Below, piece by piece: positions 23,139 through 30,129 of a stretch of 43,882 nt of DNA; positions within the stretch are counted from its first letter, which is position 1, and each line of letters opens with the position of its first letter. This DNA comes from a virus. The notes below the pieces were generated by a model. It was not told the origin of the DNA and ran no database searches. It saw only the letters and a program-made list of their open reading frames with translations. The DNA lies in IMG/VR virus record IMGVR_UViG_3300018080_000050, positions 1 through 43,882 of that record; one strand, written 5' to 3'. The position numbers were made by a program, and so were the translations under genes.

Positions 23139-23848
23139 TGGTTATCGTAATAGAAGCAGAAACAGCAGATGAACTTTTTATTAAAGTGGCTAAAGCTATG
23201 ATCGAAAAAGGAGAAAGAAGGTTTGTCAGAGGTCTTGAAACAATAGAGCTTGCTGATGCTTGGATGGTATTAAATAATCCATTAGACTGTGTAGTTAATT
23301 TAGCAGAAAGAAATATTAGTGCGGATTATCTGAAAGGAGAGTTAAACTGGTATAATTCTGGGAGCCTTAAAGTAGATGATATTGCTAAATACTCTAAATT
23401 TTGGCTTAATTTAGCCGATTCTAATGGTACGGTTAATTCTAACTACGGATTTTTAACTAAAGTTGAAAAGTGGAGTGGTATAAGTCAGTTCGAGTGGTGT
23501 ATTAATAGACTTAAAAAAGATAAATATACAAGGCAGGCAATTATGAATTATAACCAGCCAAGACATAAATATGCCGAAGTTAAAGATTTTGTATGTACAA
23601 TTAGCCAACAGTTTATAGTGAGAGAGGAGAAGCTGGACAGTATAGTTTTAATGAGGTCTAATGATTTAATCTATGGGCTAACATATGACATAGTATGGTT
23701 CTGTAATCTATTAGATGAAATAGCTGATATTCTGGAATTACCAATCGGTAAATACATTCATTACGACACTTCTATACACGTTTACGAAAGGCACTTTGAA
23801 ATGTTAAATAATATGGCTAATGCTAACTACGAAATATGTAGTAAGTAA
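23138..23848 (+). CDS. ThyA-family dCMP (hydroxy)methylase, 236 aa
   Basis: Folate-dependent C5 alkylation of a dNMP. Seen: GELNWYNSGS (E68, as E58 of E. coli ThyA), FWLNLADSNGTVNSNYG (89-104), catalytic Cys153 in DFVCTISQQF, the phosphate-binding RSND (173-176), then YGLTYDIVWF, where D184 replaces the Asn that reads uracil in thymidylate synthases (LGLPFNIASY), and the conserved H214/Y216. Asn-to-Asp at that position is the known switch toward dCMP, present in T4-type dCMP hydroxymethylases. So hm-dCMP (or m-dCMP) synthesis is predicted. The start at 23138 has GGGAGG at good spacing. Whether the product is hydroxymethyl or methyl cannot be read. Confidence 0.78.
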   Translation: MVIVIEAETADELFIKVAKAMIEKGERRFVRGLETIELADAWMVLNNPLDCVVNLAERNISADYLKGELNWYNSGSLKVDDIAKYSKFWLNLADSNGTVNSNYGFLTKVEKWSGISQFEWCINRLKKDKYTRQAIMNYNQPRHKYAEVKDFVCTISQQFIVREEKLDSIVLMRSNDLIYGLTYDIVWFCNLLDEIADILELPIGKYIHYDTSIHVYERHFEMLNNMANANYEICSK

Positions 23849-23870
23849 AAATTCTAAAGGAGGTGAAAAA

Positions 23871-24257
23871 ATGAAAGATATAATGCCAAAAAATGCTTGT
23901 AGAGAAGTTGCGTACATACCTAATGAGTTAGTAAAATTTTTAGACGCAGCCACTACCGAGGATCTCGAGGATATGATAAATGATTTTATTATGACCGAGA
24001 AAGTATGGATTAAAGAAATACGACCAGTTGCTTATACTGGCACATCATGTGCGAAAGATGTTAATAGTGAAGCAGTAAAATGGGATTACTTCACACGGTT
24101 CGGTGTCATTATTAGATATGAGCCAAGAGCTGGACAGGAGAATTTTATTGAACCAGGTTGTAAATTATGCGGTGCTAAAGAATCTGAAAGACATGGTAGA
24201 TGGATCGACGACCAGTTCTATTGTATGGAGTGTATTCGTGAGAAACTTAATTCCTAA
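23871..24257 (+). CDS. Hypothetical protein with C-terminal zinc ribbon, 128 aa
   Basis: Starts after a near-perfect AAAGGAGGTGAAAAA site. The body (IPNELVKFLDAATTEDLEDM) is helical, then beta; residues ~100-123 form CKLCGAKESERHGRW...CMEC, a four-Cys ribbon. Last gene of this operon; an intrinsic terminator overlaps its stop. No family recognised. Confidence 0.6.
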   Translation: MKDIMPKNACREVAYIPNELVKFLDAATTEDLEDMINDFIMTEKVWIKEIRPVAYTGTSCAKDVNSEAVKWDYFTRFGVIIRYEPRAGQENFIEPGCKLCGAKESERHGRWIDDQFYCMECIREKLNS

Positions 24258-24305
24258 TGAAAGTAGAATTAGGAGATATATTCTAACTTTTTTTTATTTT
24301 TTATT
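24253..24305 (+). terminator. Hairpin plus poly-T terminator
   Basis: TCCTAAT (24253-24259) pairs with ATTAGGA (24269-24275), followed within 15 bases by a run of T (24289 on) and a second T-rich stretch. It overlaps the stop codon of the zinc-ribbon gene. Confidence 0.65.
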
Positions 24306-24499
24306 CTATAAGCCTTAATTCAATAATTATAAGGTGCAACTTGCGCAGATGGCCCGACACACAAATTATTGTGGTTTAATATAGCTTGAATGCGATAAAA
24401 GTGTGATTTGTTAAGAAAAAATATATACTATTATCTCCTTTTGTATAAGGTTGTTAGCTGATATAAAGATTTATAAATTATTATATACTCTTATATATT
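24306..24499 (+). promoter_or_regulatory. Intergenic region with promoter of the nuclease-PCNA operon
   Basis: No gene is seen. CCTTAATTCA (24312-24321) is shared with the next major intergenic region (around 28601), and here it forms part of a weak hairpin with AATTATAAGG. A small inverted repeat CACAA/TTGTG follows. TTTATAAATTATTATA at about 24469-24484 lies some 20-30 bases before the ATG at 24500, where no Shine-Dalgarno site exists, so the transcript is probably leaderless. The middle portion (GCAACTTGCGCAGATGG) is more GC-rich than its surroundings and may be a structured RNA or operator. Confidence 0.5.
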
Positions 24500-25237
24500 A
24501 TGAAGGAACCCTTTAAAGTTATAAAAAGGAGTGAGCGTAGCGAGGTACCTTCGTTTTCGGCATCAAGAATCGGTTCGGAGTATTGGTCCTTTTTTTTAGA
24601 CTTGACTGATCCTGAACCTATAACCGATGAACTCAATGAAATCTTTGACGCCGGGAATGTCGTTCATCATTATGATGAAATATACTCCGAAGGAGGACGT
24701 GGAATAGTAAGCTGTGAAAGTTATATAAAAGCAATCCACGAAAGTGAAAAATTCTGTATTTCAGGACTACACGACTATATTAAATTAGATCGAAACGGGT
24801 TATATATCGAAGACCTGAAATCAACTATTCCAGGAGGCCTCTATTGGTTTTTTAAAAAAGGAGTTGATGATGGATATAAGCTACAGCTGTCGGTTTATGC
24901 GTACCTATATTACCTGAAGCATGGTGTATGGATTGATACGGGAGTCATTACTAAGATTAATAAGGAGAATACAAGAGATCGAATATCCTTAAGTGCCAAA
25001 TTATTTCCATTGGAGTATATTCGTGACGTAATAGTTAATCATCCAGTAATGAAAACCATTTCAGGAGAAATGACCGAAAAAGAACTTCTGAGTGTTGCTT
25101 ATGCCAAATTAAAAGAAATTGATCCAGAATGGGCAAAAGGTAATAGAAAAGAAGCATGGGTATGTAAAAACTGTCAATATAAAGGTAGATGCGAACTACT
25201 TTTATATATCGAAGAATTGGATGAACATATAATATAA
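24500..25237 (+). CDS. Cas4/RecB-like PD-(D/E)XK nuclease, 245 aa
   Basis: DNA exonuclease of the PD-(D/E)XK superfamily. Seen: GNVVHHYDEI (His of motif I), FCISGLHDYI (Asp of motif II), LYIEDLKST (E-x-K motif III), YKLQLSVYAYLYY (Q-x-x-x-Y motif) and a C-terminal CKNCQYKGRC, the Cys cluster of Cas4-type Fe-S nucleases; a matching N-terminal Cys is less clear. No CRISPR array or other Cas gene is present, so it is a viral end-processing or recombination nuclease. First gene of the operon that includes PCNA. Confidence 0.75.
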   Translation: MKEPFKVIKRSERSEVPSFSASRIGSEYWSFFLDLTDPEPITDELNEIFDAGNVVHHYDEIYSEGGRGIVSCESYIKAIHESEKFCISGLHDYIKLDRNGLYIEDLKSTIPGGLYWFFKKGVDDGYKLQLSVYAYLYYLKHGVWIDTGVITKINKENTRDRISLSAKLFPLEYIRDVIVNHPVMKTISGEMTEKELLSVAYAKLKEIDPEWAKGNRKEAWVCKNCQYKGRCELLLYIEELDEHII

Positions 25238-25252
25238 AATAGGTGAATTAAA

Positions 25253-25483
25253 ATAGTAAAAAAATATAAAGAACCCAGCAGAACTTTTCAAATAGAAAAG
25301 TATGGATCATCAGCTGTTATTGTACTTGATAGGACTATAAGAACCTTATTAGGTATAAGCTGGGAGGATATTGAGGAGCATAGGATTGGAATAAGAGCTG
25401 AGAATATACAGGCTGTTCATTTAAATCCTACTGATGATCCCGCGCAGAAAAAAATAGATGATTTTACCAAACCGGAGGAATAG
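25253..25483 (+). CDS. Unknown protein with PIP-like motif, apparent AUA start, 76 aa
   Basis: Open from an in-frame TGA at 25244 to TAG at 25481, but with no ATG, GTG or TTG near the beginning. ATA at 25253 follows AGGTGA by six bases and would start VKKYKEPSRTFQIEK. The protein has a beta-like middle (SAVIVLDRTIRTLLG) and ends QKKIDDFTKPEE, a degenerate PIP box (second aromatic replaced by Thr). Lies directly before the PCNA gene. The start codon is inferred. Confidence 0.5.
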   Translation: MVKKYKEPSRTFQIEKYGSSAVIVLDRTIRTLLGISWEDIEEHRIGIRAENIQAVHLNPTDDPAQKKIDDFTKPEE

Positions 25484-25487
25484 TAAA

Positions 25488-26540
25488 ATGGCAAAGAAAA
25501 CAAAACCTAAGGAAACAAAATCACCAGCTCCAGTTAAGAAAAAAAAGGAGACTAAGCCTAAAGAGAAGCCGAAAGTTATTTGTCCTTTTTGTGGAGGAGA
25601 GTATGCTTCCGAAACAAGTATGAAGAAGCATAAATGCTCAGGTCAGTTAAAAAGTGGATTTATGGTTCGATTTAAAGCTACGGCGTATTTCAAAAAAGTT
25701 ATTGAGATTATTAATAAATGGTGTGAGGACGCTAAAATAAGAATTAATAAAGATGCTTTAATAGTAGAATCAACTGATCCCGGAAAGGTTGGATATATCC
25801 AATTTACTACAGAAAGGAGTAAATTTAGTGTCTATAATATAGGTAAGGACGAAACATCAGCTGTCATTAAAGTTCCAGATTTAAAGAACGTAATGGCAAG
25901 AGGAGAAAAGGACGACACTTTAACGCTATTTTACGACACAGATGTTATGAAATTTACAGTCATATTCTCTACTAAAACAGGAAGGAAACGAACCTTTAAA
26001 ATAGGTGTTATGGACGATGATGACTTTCCAGACCTGGAAAATAGTTTTAGTAAGATGAGAGATTATGAGTGGCCGGTATATTTCAACGTGGATCCCGGCA
26101 TATTAGAGCAGATTATTAAGGACGCTAATGTATATGCTGAGATTATAAACTTCGAAACTATAAACGATAATGAGGATATTAATCTATGGACAGTTGGACC
26201 TGGTGGCTCTTACGAATCTGAATTCGGCACAGATGAGATTGTTAATTTAATGATCGATAAGCCATGTAAGAGTATGTGGAGTATAACACATCTACTAAAT
26301 GTTCTTGCTATTAAAATCATGACAAAGGAGCTAACATTCCAAACGGATCATGGCAGACCGGCAATATTAACTTTCGAGTTAAAAAATGGAATGGAAATTA
26401 TGTACGGTCAGGCTCCAAGAGCAGAGCAAGGATATGATGATTACGATGAAGATGTAGATGAAATCGAAGCCGCGGTAGAAAAGAATAAAGAAAATGAAGA
26501 CGAAGAATCAGAAGATGAGGAGGAGTTTGTAGATGAGTAA
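25488..26540 (+). CDS. PCNA-like sliding clamp with N-terminal zinc finger and acidic tail, 350 aa
   Basis: Processivity clamp that encircles DNA and binds PIP-box proteins. Residues 1-30 are a Lys/Pro-rich leader; C32/C35/H48/C50 form a C2HC finger (CPFCGGEY...KKHKC). Residues ~57-313 fit the two-domain PCNA chain: MVRFKATAYFKKVIEIINKW, KFSVYNIGKDETSAVIKVPDL, KIGVMDDDDFPDLE in the interdomain region, and GMEIMYGQAPRA (A309-P-R), the conserved C-terminal APR strand. The last ~35 residues are almost all Asp/Glu. Ordinary archaeal PCNAs are ~245-250 residues without finger or tail. GGAGG lies 10 bases before the ATG at 25488. It would need host RFC for loading. Confidence 0.85.
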   Translation: MAKKTKPKETKSPAPVKKKKETKPKEKPKVICPFCGGEYASETSMKKHKCSGQLKSGFMVRFKATAYFKKVIEIINKWCEDAKIRINKDALIVESTDPGKVGYIQFTTERSKFSVYNIGKDETSAVIKVPDLKNVMARGEKDDTLTLFYDTDVMKFTVIFSTKTGRKRTFKIGVMDDDDFPDLENSFSKMRDYEWPVYFNVDPGILEQIIKDANVYAEIINFETINDNEDINLWTVGPGGSYESEFGTDEIVNLMIDKPCKSMWSITHLLNVLAIKIMTKELTFQTDHGRPAILTFELKNGMEIMYGQAPRAEQGYDDYDEDVDEIEAAVEKNKENEDEESEDEEEFVDE

Positions 26541-26934
26541 AATATGCCCAATGTGTAAAAATGAGAAGGAAGCTGATCAAATAGTCTGCGATAAGTGCTA
26601 CGAAGAATTTAAACAATTAACTGGTTTTTTAAGCAGACCGCCACCCATAATATCTATTGGCAGAATTGGTATGCCGCCACCCTTTTTATGTGATGATTGT
26701 AAAGACACTTCTGACGACAACATATTAAATGAAATCAAAAGACATCGGGATAAATCTGAAAAAGTTATAGACTTATTTCCAGGTCATTTAGAGGACTTTG
26801 GCTTAGGAGATTTATCGGGTATAGCTAAAATATTTTTTAGAGATGGTGTAATGCCACATGAGTTTTTATCGATGGTTATAATAAAGGAACTAAGATTATT
26901 AAAGGAGGAATTAAAAAATGTCACAGGAAAATGA
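26533..26934 (+). CDS. Zinc-binding protein, 133 aa
   Basis: N-terminal CPMC...CDKC (zinc ribbon, ~5-22), a Pro-rich linker (RPPPIISIG, MPPPF) and a second CDDC pair, then a helical C-terminus. Overlaps the PCNA stop and the next start. Possibly a clamp-associated adaptor; function unknown. Confidence 0.55.
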   Translation: MSKICPMCKNEKEADQIVCDKCYEEFKQLTGFLSRPPPIISIGRIGMPPPFLCDDCKDTSDDNILNEIKRHRDKSEKVIDLFPGHLEDFGLGDLSGIAKIFFRDGVMPHEFLSMVIIKELRLLKEELKNVTGK

Positions 26935-27841
26935 TGAAAAAGAAAAAATGATATGTCCTATATGTGGTAAGGAATATACGCTTAAGAGGTATTATGATAA
27001 GCATATAAAAGGACACGAAGAAAAAGACAAAAAGAAAGCAGAGCATAAGGAAAAAATAGAAAAACAGCTAAACGAAAAAGTCAAAGAGGTAAATGAGAAG
27101 CAGAAAGAATACGAAGAAAAGAAAGATAAGCTGTCGCCAAAGGATGATGAATTTTGGATGAGATTCTGGGCGACATTAGAAGGTATATCATCTCAGAACG
27201 CAATGATATTAGGAGCTTTAGAGAATATAGAGAAAAACACTAACATAGAAAAGGAGACTAAGATTAGACTGGAAAGCCTAATAGGACACGCTCTTAAATC
27301 TCTTGATAAAACAAATGAAATTACAGAATTGATTGCTAATACTCCAGCTGTCGTTTTAAAGGATAATCAAGTTGCGGTAATTGATGAAGGAAAGAAAGTA
27401 GAATCGGCCCCTATATCAAAGAAAGCTCAAGAAAGGACTCGAGTAGAGGAGGAAATAATAACAACATCTGATGGAGTACAAATAGAACAGGAGCTAACTC
27501 CAATGCCAGGTTCGAATAATAATGCTTTCGGTAATACCTCGGGAGGATTTACAGATAACGAATTTAAAGAAGTTAAGGAGAAGGCTATTAATAATGCTAA
27601 GAAGGAGATGACAAAGAGCACTCCAGTTAATAACTTCGATGAGGAAAAAGAGTATCAAATAGAGGCGGAGATAAAAGGTTCAACCCAGAAAGCATTACTT
27701 CTAACTTTTAATATAGAAGGACAGCCAGAGTCGTGGGTACCTAAATCCACGGTTAAAAGCAGCTTTAGAGATGAAAAGAACATTAAGCAATACTTCGTAA
27801 TAGATAAATGGATTTTAAAGAAAAACGGAATTATATTTTAG
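26918..27841 (+). CDS. C2H2 zinc-finger protein with coiled coil and C-terminal WVPKS domain, 307 aa
   Basis: Residues 13-33 form a finger (CPICGKEY...HIKGH) akin to those of PCNA and the gene at 33426. Then a Lys/Glu coiled coil (~35-75), a helical region (FWMRFWATLEGISSQNAMIL), a Gly/Asn-rich linker, and a C-terminal small domain (EYQIEAEIKGSTQKALLLTF, WVPKSTVKS, FVIDKWILKKNG) of a type seen at the ends of viral and phage replication accessory proteins. Probably DNA-binding; exact role unknown. Confidence 0.6.
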   Translation: MSQENDEKEKMICPICGKEYTLKRYYDKHIKGHEEKDKKKAEHKEKIEKQLNEKVKEVNEKQKEYEEKKDKLSPKDDEFWMRFWATLEGISSQNAMILGALENIEKNTNIEKETKIRLESLIGHALKSLDKTNEITELIANTPAVVLKDNQVAVIDEGKKVESAPISKKAQERTRVEEEIITTSDGVQIEQELTPMPGSNNNAFGNTSGGFTDNEFKEVKEKAINNAKKEMTKSTPVNNFDEEKEYQIEAEIKGSTQKALLLTFNIEGQPESWVPKSTVKSSFRDEKNIKQYFVIDKWILKKNGIIF

Positions 27842-27852
27842 GAGGATTAAAT

Positions 27853-28131
27853 ATGATGGAATTAGAAACAAAGTTAAGAACTATACCAAATTTTAGAGAA
27901 AAGACCCACATGTTCGCAAGTAAGTTAAATCCTTTAAATGAAATGGAAATAGTTGTAGCATCAGTAAATGTAAGAATAGGAGATTGGTCGGCATATCTCG
28001 GAGACATATTAATAGGTCTAAGTGCTGATGATATAATTAGACATGTAGCTGAATTCGGGACCAAACTAAATAAAACAGAATCAGCTATGTTATTTCCAAG
28101 CATTTCGAAGGATTATAAGTGGAGGGATTAA
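27853..28131 (+). CDS. Hypothetical protein, 92 aa
   Basis: GGAGGATTAAAT precedes the ATGATG at 27853. The later half (WSAYLGDILIGLSADDIIRH, TKLNKTESAMLFPSI) resembles part of the following protein (WTTYHSYGD...SKMLNKPQAELLRRLL), so the two may be distant paralogues. No known domain. Confidence 0.5.
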   Translation: MMELETKLRTIPNFREKTHMFASKLNPLNEMEIVVASVNVRIGDWSAYLGDILIGLSADDIIRHVAEFGTKLNKTESAMLFPSISKDYKWRD

Positions 28132-28132
28132 T

Positions 28133-28552
28133 ATGGCGGACGCCCATAATTACAGTTTTTTCGGACAGAATACTGGGATTATCTTAAATAGTAAGAAAGA
28201 CGATTTAGCCGTTTGGCTTAAATGTATTAAAAGAAAGCCTGATGGAGTATGGGAGAAACCCAGTGCTGGTGAAGGTAAAAGCGCTAAGTTAGGAATTGAG
28301 GAAAATATAATGATTCTGGAGGTTCTAAACAAGCGCGCTTTAAACTGGACAACTTACCATTCTTATGGTGACGCGAAAACATCCATTTCATTCTCTTGGG
28401 AGGATGAAAAAGCTACAAAGCTATGGATAAACATCGGGGAATACTCTAAAATGTTAAATAAACCACAAGCCGAACTGCTTAGAAGGCTACTTAACCATAT
28501 AGTAAAGGAGCAAGTAGAATTTGGAACCGTTCAAAAGCCTAAAGCAAATTAA
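28133..28552 (+). CDS. Hypothetical protein, possible ssDNA-binding, 139 aa
   Basis: The beta-rich first half contains KPSAGEGKSAKLGIEENIMILEVL and NWTTYHSYGD; a C-terminal helix pair (LNKPQAELLRRLLNHIVKEQVEF) follows. The GEGK-x-x-K-L-x-I-E-E phrase recurs in uncharacterised archaeal and viral proteins, but no function can be assigned. It starts one base after the preceding stop and ends the PCNA operon. Confidence 0.5.
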   Translation: MADAHNYSFFGQNTGIILNSKKDDLAVWLKCIKRKPDGVWEKPSAGEGKSAKLGIEENIMILEVLNKRALNWTTYHSYGDAKTSISFSWEDEKATKLWINIGEYSKMLNKPQAELLRRLLNHIVKEQVEFGTVQKPKAN

Positions 28553-28755
28553 TTCGGCACCAAATTTTTATTTTTTTTTATTCATCATTTTTGTTTTTCA
28601 CACCTTAATTCAGGATTATATCACAATAAAAAATGTGAATCGGGAGTATATTTTCGTCTTCGAAATAAAAACATTTAAATACTAACCTTGATTAGAATAC
28701 TATTAACAAAAAAACTTAAAAAAACCAGCAAAAAATTTGTGAGGAATGATAAATT
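28553..28755 (+). promoter_or_regulatory. Intergenic region: poly-T terminator and promoter for the MoxR gene
   Basis: No gene is seen. T-rich runs at 28565-28600 directly after the stop look like an archaeal terminator. CCTTAATTCA (28602-28611) repeats the word at 24312. TCACA/TGTGA forms a small inverted repeat around 28618-28637. CATTTAAATACT at about 28670-28681 is a TATA-box-like element. The ATG at 28756 has a GAGGAATGAT site. Confidence 0.5.
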
Positions 28756-30048
28756 ATGCCAAATAAAAGATATATACAACAGAAAAATGAGTTAGATTAT
28801 ATCAGCTCATTAGTTGCCACTTGGGAAAGTGGTTCGTTAGGAATTTTATTAGAAGGTCCGCCTGGAGTCGGGAAATCCCTCCTGGCAGAGACATTAGCAG
28901 ATGATTATGTAGCTGATATCATGAAAAGATTAAAATGCGGTAAAATCTCAAGGAGTGAGATTCTTTTCGTGATAGATGGTTCAAGAGATTCAGACAGACG
29001 TGATTTTGAGGGGCTACAAACTCTTGACGAAAAAGGTACAGACTTTGAATATGCTCAATTACCTAAAGCGATTATGGCGGCTAACAAATATGGCATCGCC
29101 ATCTTAGTAATTAATGAAATCAACGCCATCTTAGAAAGTGAGCAAATCTCTTTTAACTCACTACTCTCCGAAAACTGTATCAACTTGATTTCGAAGCACG
29201 GAGAACGACATGAGCTAAATGAAGGTGCTAAGTTAGTTGTCATAGGAACTATGAATCCCGGCTTAATGGGAACTGTAGAGCTACAAGATGCTTTCGATGA
29301 CAGATTTGTTCCTACTATTAAAATCAGTTATCCATCAGCTGCCAGGGAATCAAAAATCTTAAGAGACGTAACTGGTGTGTCGAAAGATGTTGCCGATATA
29401 ATCGTTGAGACAGGTAGAGCTTTAAGAGATGGTTGTGTAATAGATATGAATATTCAGAGGATCTTTAGCACCCGAAAAATGGTTAATTTCTGTAAAGTCA
29501 TTAAGAATATGCCAGAAAAGTTTATCGGAACTAATATAGAGAACCTAATCATTAATAGGATCTGCGAGGACAAGAAAGCAGTTAATACGGCTAAAACGGT
29601 TATGATAAACAAGAAATTTGAGGAGAAATTAACCCAAGCAGTTAAAGCTATGAGAAATCCTTCCGAAGTTAAAGTCGAAGCTCCTAAAGTTCAAATCAAA
29701 ACAGGACAAGAAAGTACAGCCATTACTCAAATGAGACAGCTTATTCACTCAAAATATGTGGCCGGAGGAGAAAGTGCGATCTTTAATAGTAAAGGGGAAA
29801 TTAAATGGGGAGTATTAGACGGAATATGGAAAGCTGAGCCTGAAACTATTCAGGAATACTTCAAATTATCAATTCCATTATTCGGAGATTTGTATAGAGA
29901 TCCCGTCACAGGAACTGGGAATGAACCAGAAAAGAATGGAGCAGTCACACGAACTTATATTATATGGCTTAACCGCAAGCATAAGGAGGACTTAATGGAG
30001 TTTATCACGAAAGTGGCTCCTATTATACCTGAGGAACTTTTATCCTAA
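28756..30048 (+). CDS. MoxR/CobS-like AAA+ ATPase, 430 aa
   Basis: Walker A GPPGVGKS (34-41), Walker B ILVINEI (116-122; the usual Asp before Glu is Asn, catalytic E121 kept), sensor 1 GTMNPG (164-169) and the Arg-finger region DAFDDRF (178-184). The C-terminal ~150 residues lack known motifs. MoxR/CobS-type ATPases work with VWA partners to remodel or load metal into targets; the VWA protein follows at 30130. Separately promoted. Confidence 0.8.
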   Translation: MPNKRYIQQKNELDYISSLVATWESGSLGILLEGPPGVGKSLLAETLADDYVADIMKRLKCGKISRSEILFVIDGSRDSDRRDFEGLQTLDEKGTDFEYAQLPKAIMAANKYGIAILVINEINAILESEQISFNSLLSENCINLISKHGERHELNEGAKLVVIGTMNPGLMGTVELQDAFDDRFVPTIKISYPSAARESKILRDVTGVSKDVADIIVETGRALRDGCVIDMNIQRIFSTRKMVNFCKVIKNMPEKFIGTNIENLIINRICEDKKAVNTAKTVMINKKFEEKLTQAVKAMRNPSEVKVEAPKVQIKTGQESTAITQMRQLIHSKYVAGGESAIFNSKGEIKWGVLDGIWKAEPETIQEYFKLSIPLFGDLYRDPVTGTGNEPEKNGAVTRTYIIWLNRKHKEDLMEFITKVAPIIPEELLS

Positions 30049-30094
30049 ATAGGCTATACTCAGTTAGCATGCCTAACTGAGATGGTCACCTATT
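30048..30094 (+). promoter_or_regulatory. Stem-loop B between ATPase and VWA genes
   Basis: Outer pairing AATAGG (30048-30053) with CCTATT (30089-30094); inner perfect 9-bp stem CTCAGTTAG (30059-30067) with CTAACTGAG (30073-30081), 5-base loop. The 3' side reads GGTCACCTATTAAAAA. Same layout as stem-loop C, with different stem sequence but paired bases kept, which points to a functional RNA structure. Confidence 0.65.
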
Positions 30095-30129
30095 AAAAAG
30101 GTAAAAAAAATAAAACCGAGTGATTAAAA

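Noticed and set aside
24103-24318. 71-codon plus-strand frame across the end of the 128-aa zinc-ribbon gene
   Set aside because: Overlaps a gene with a strong ribosome site and runs into the terminator; composition of its end is poly-T derived.
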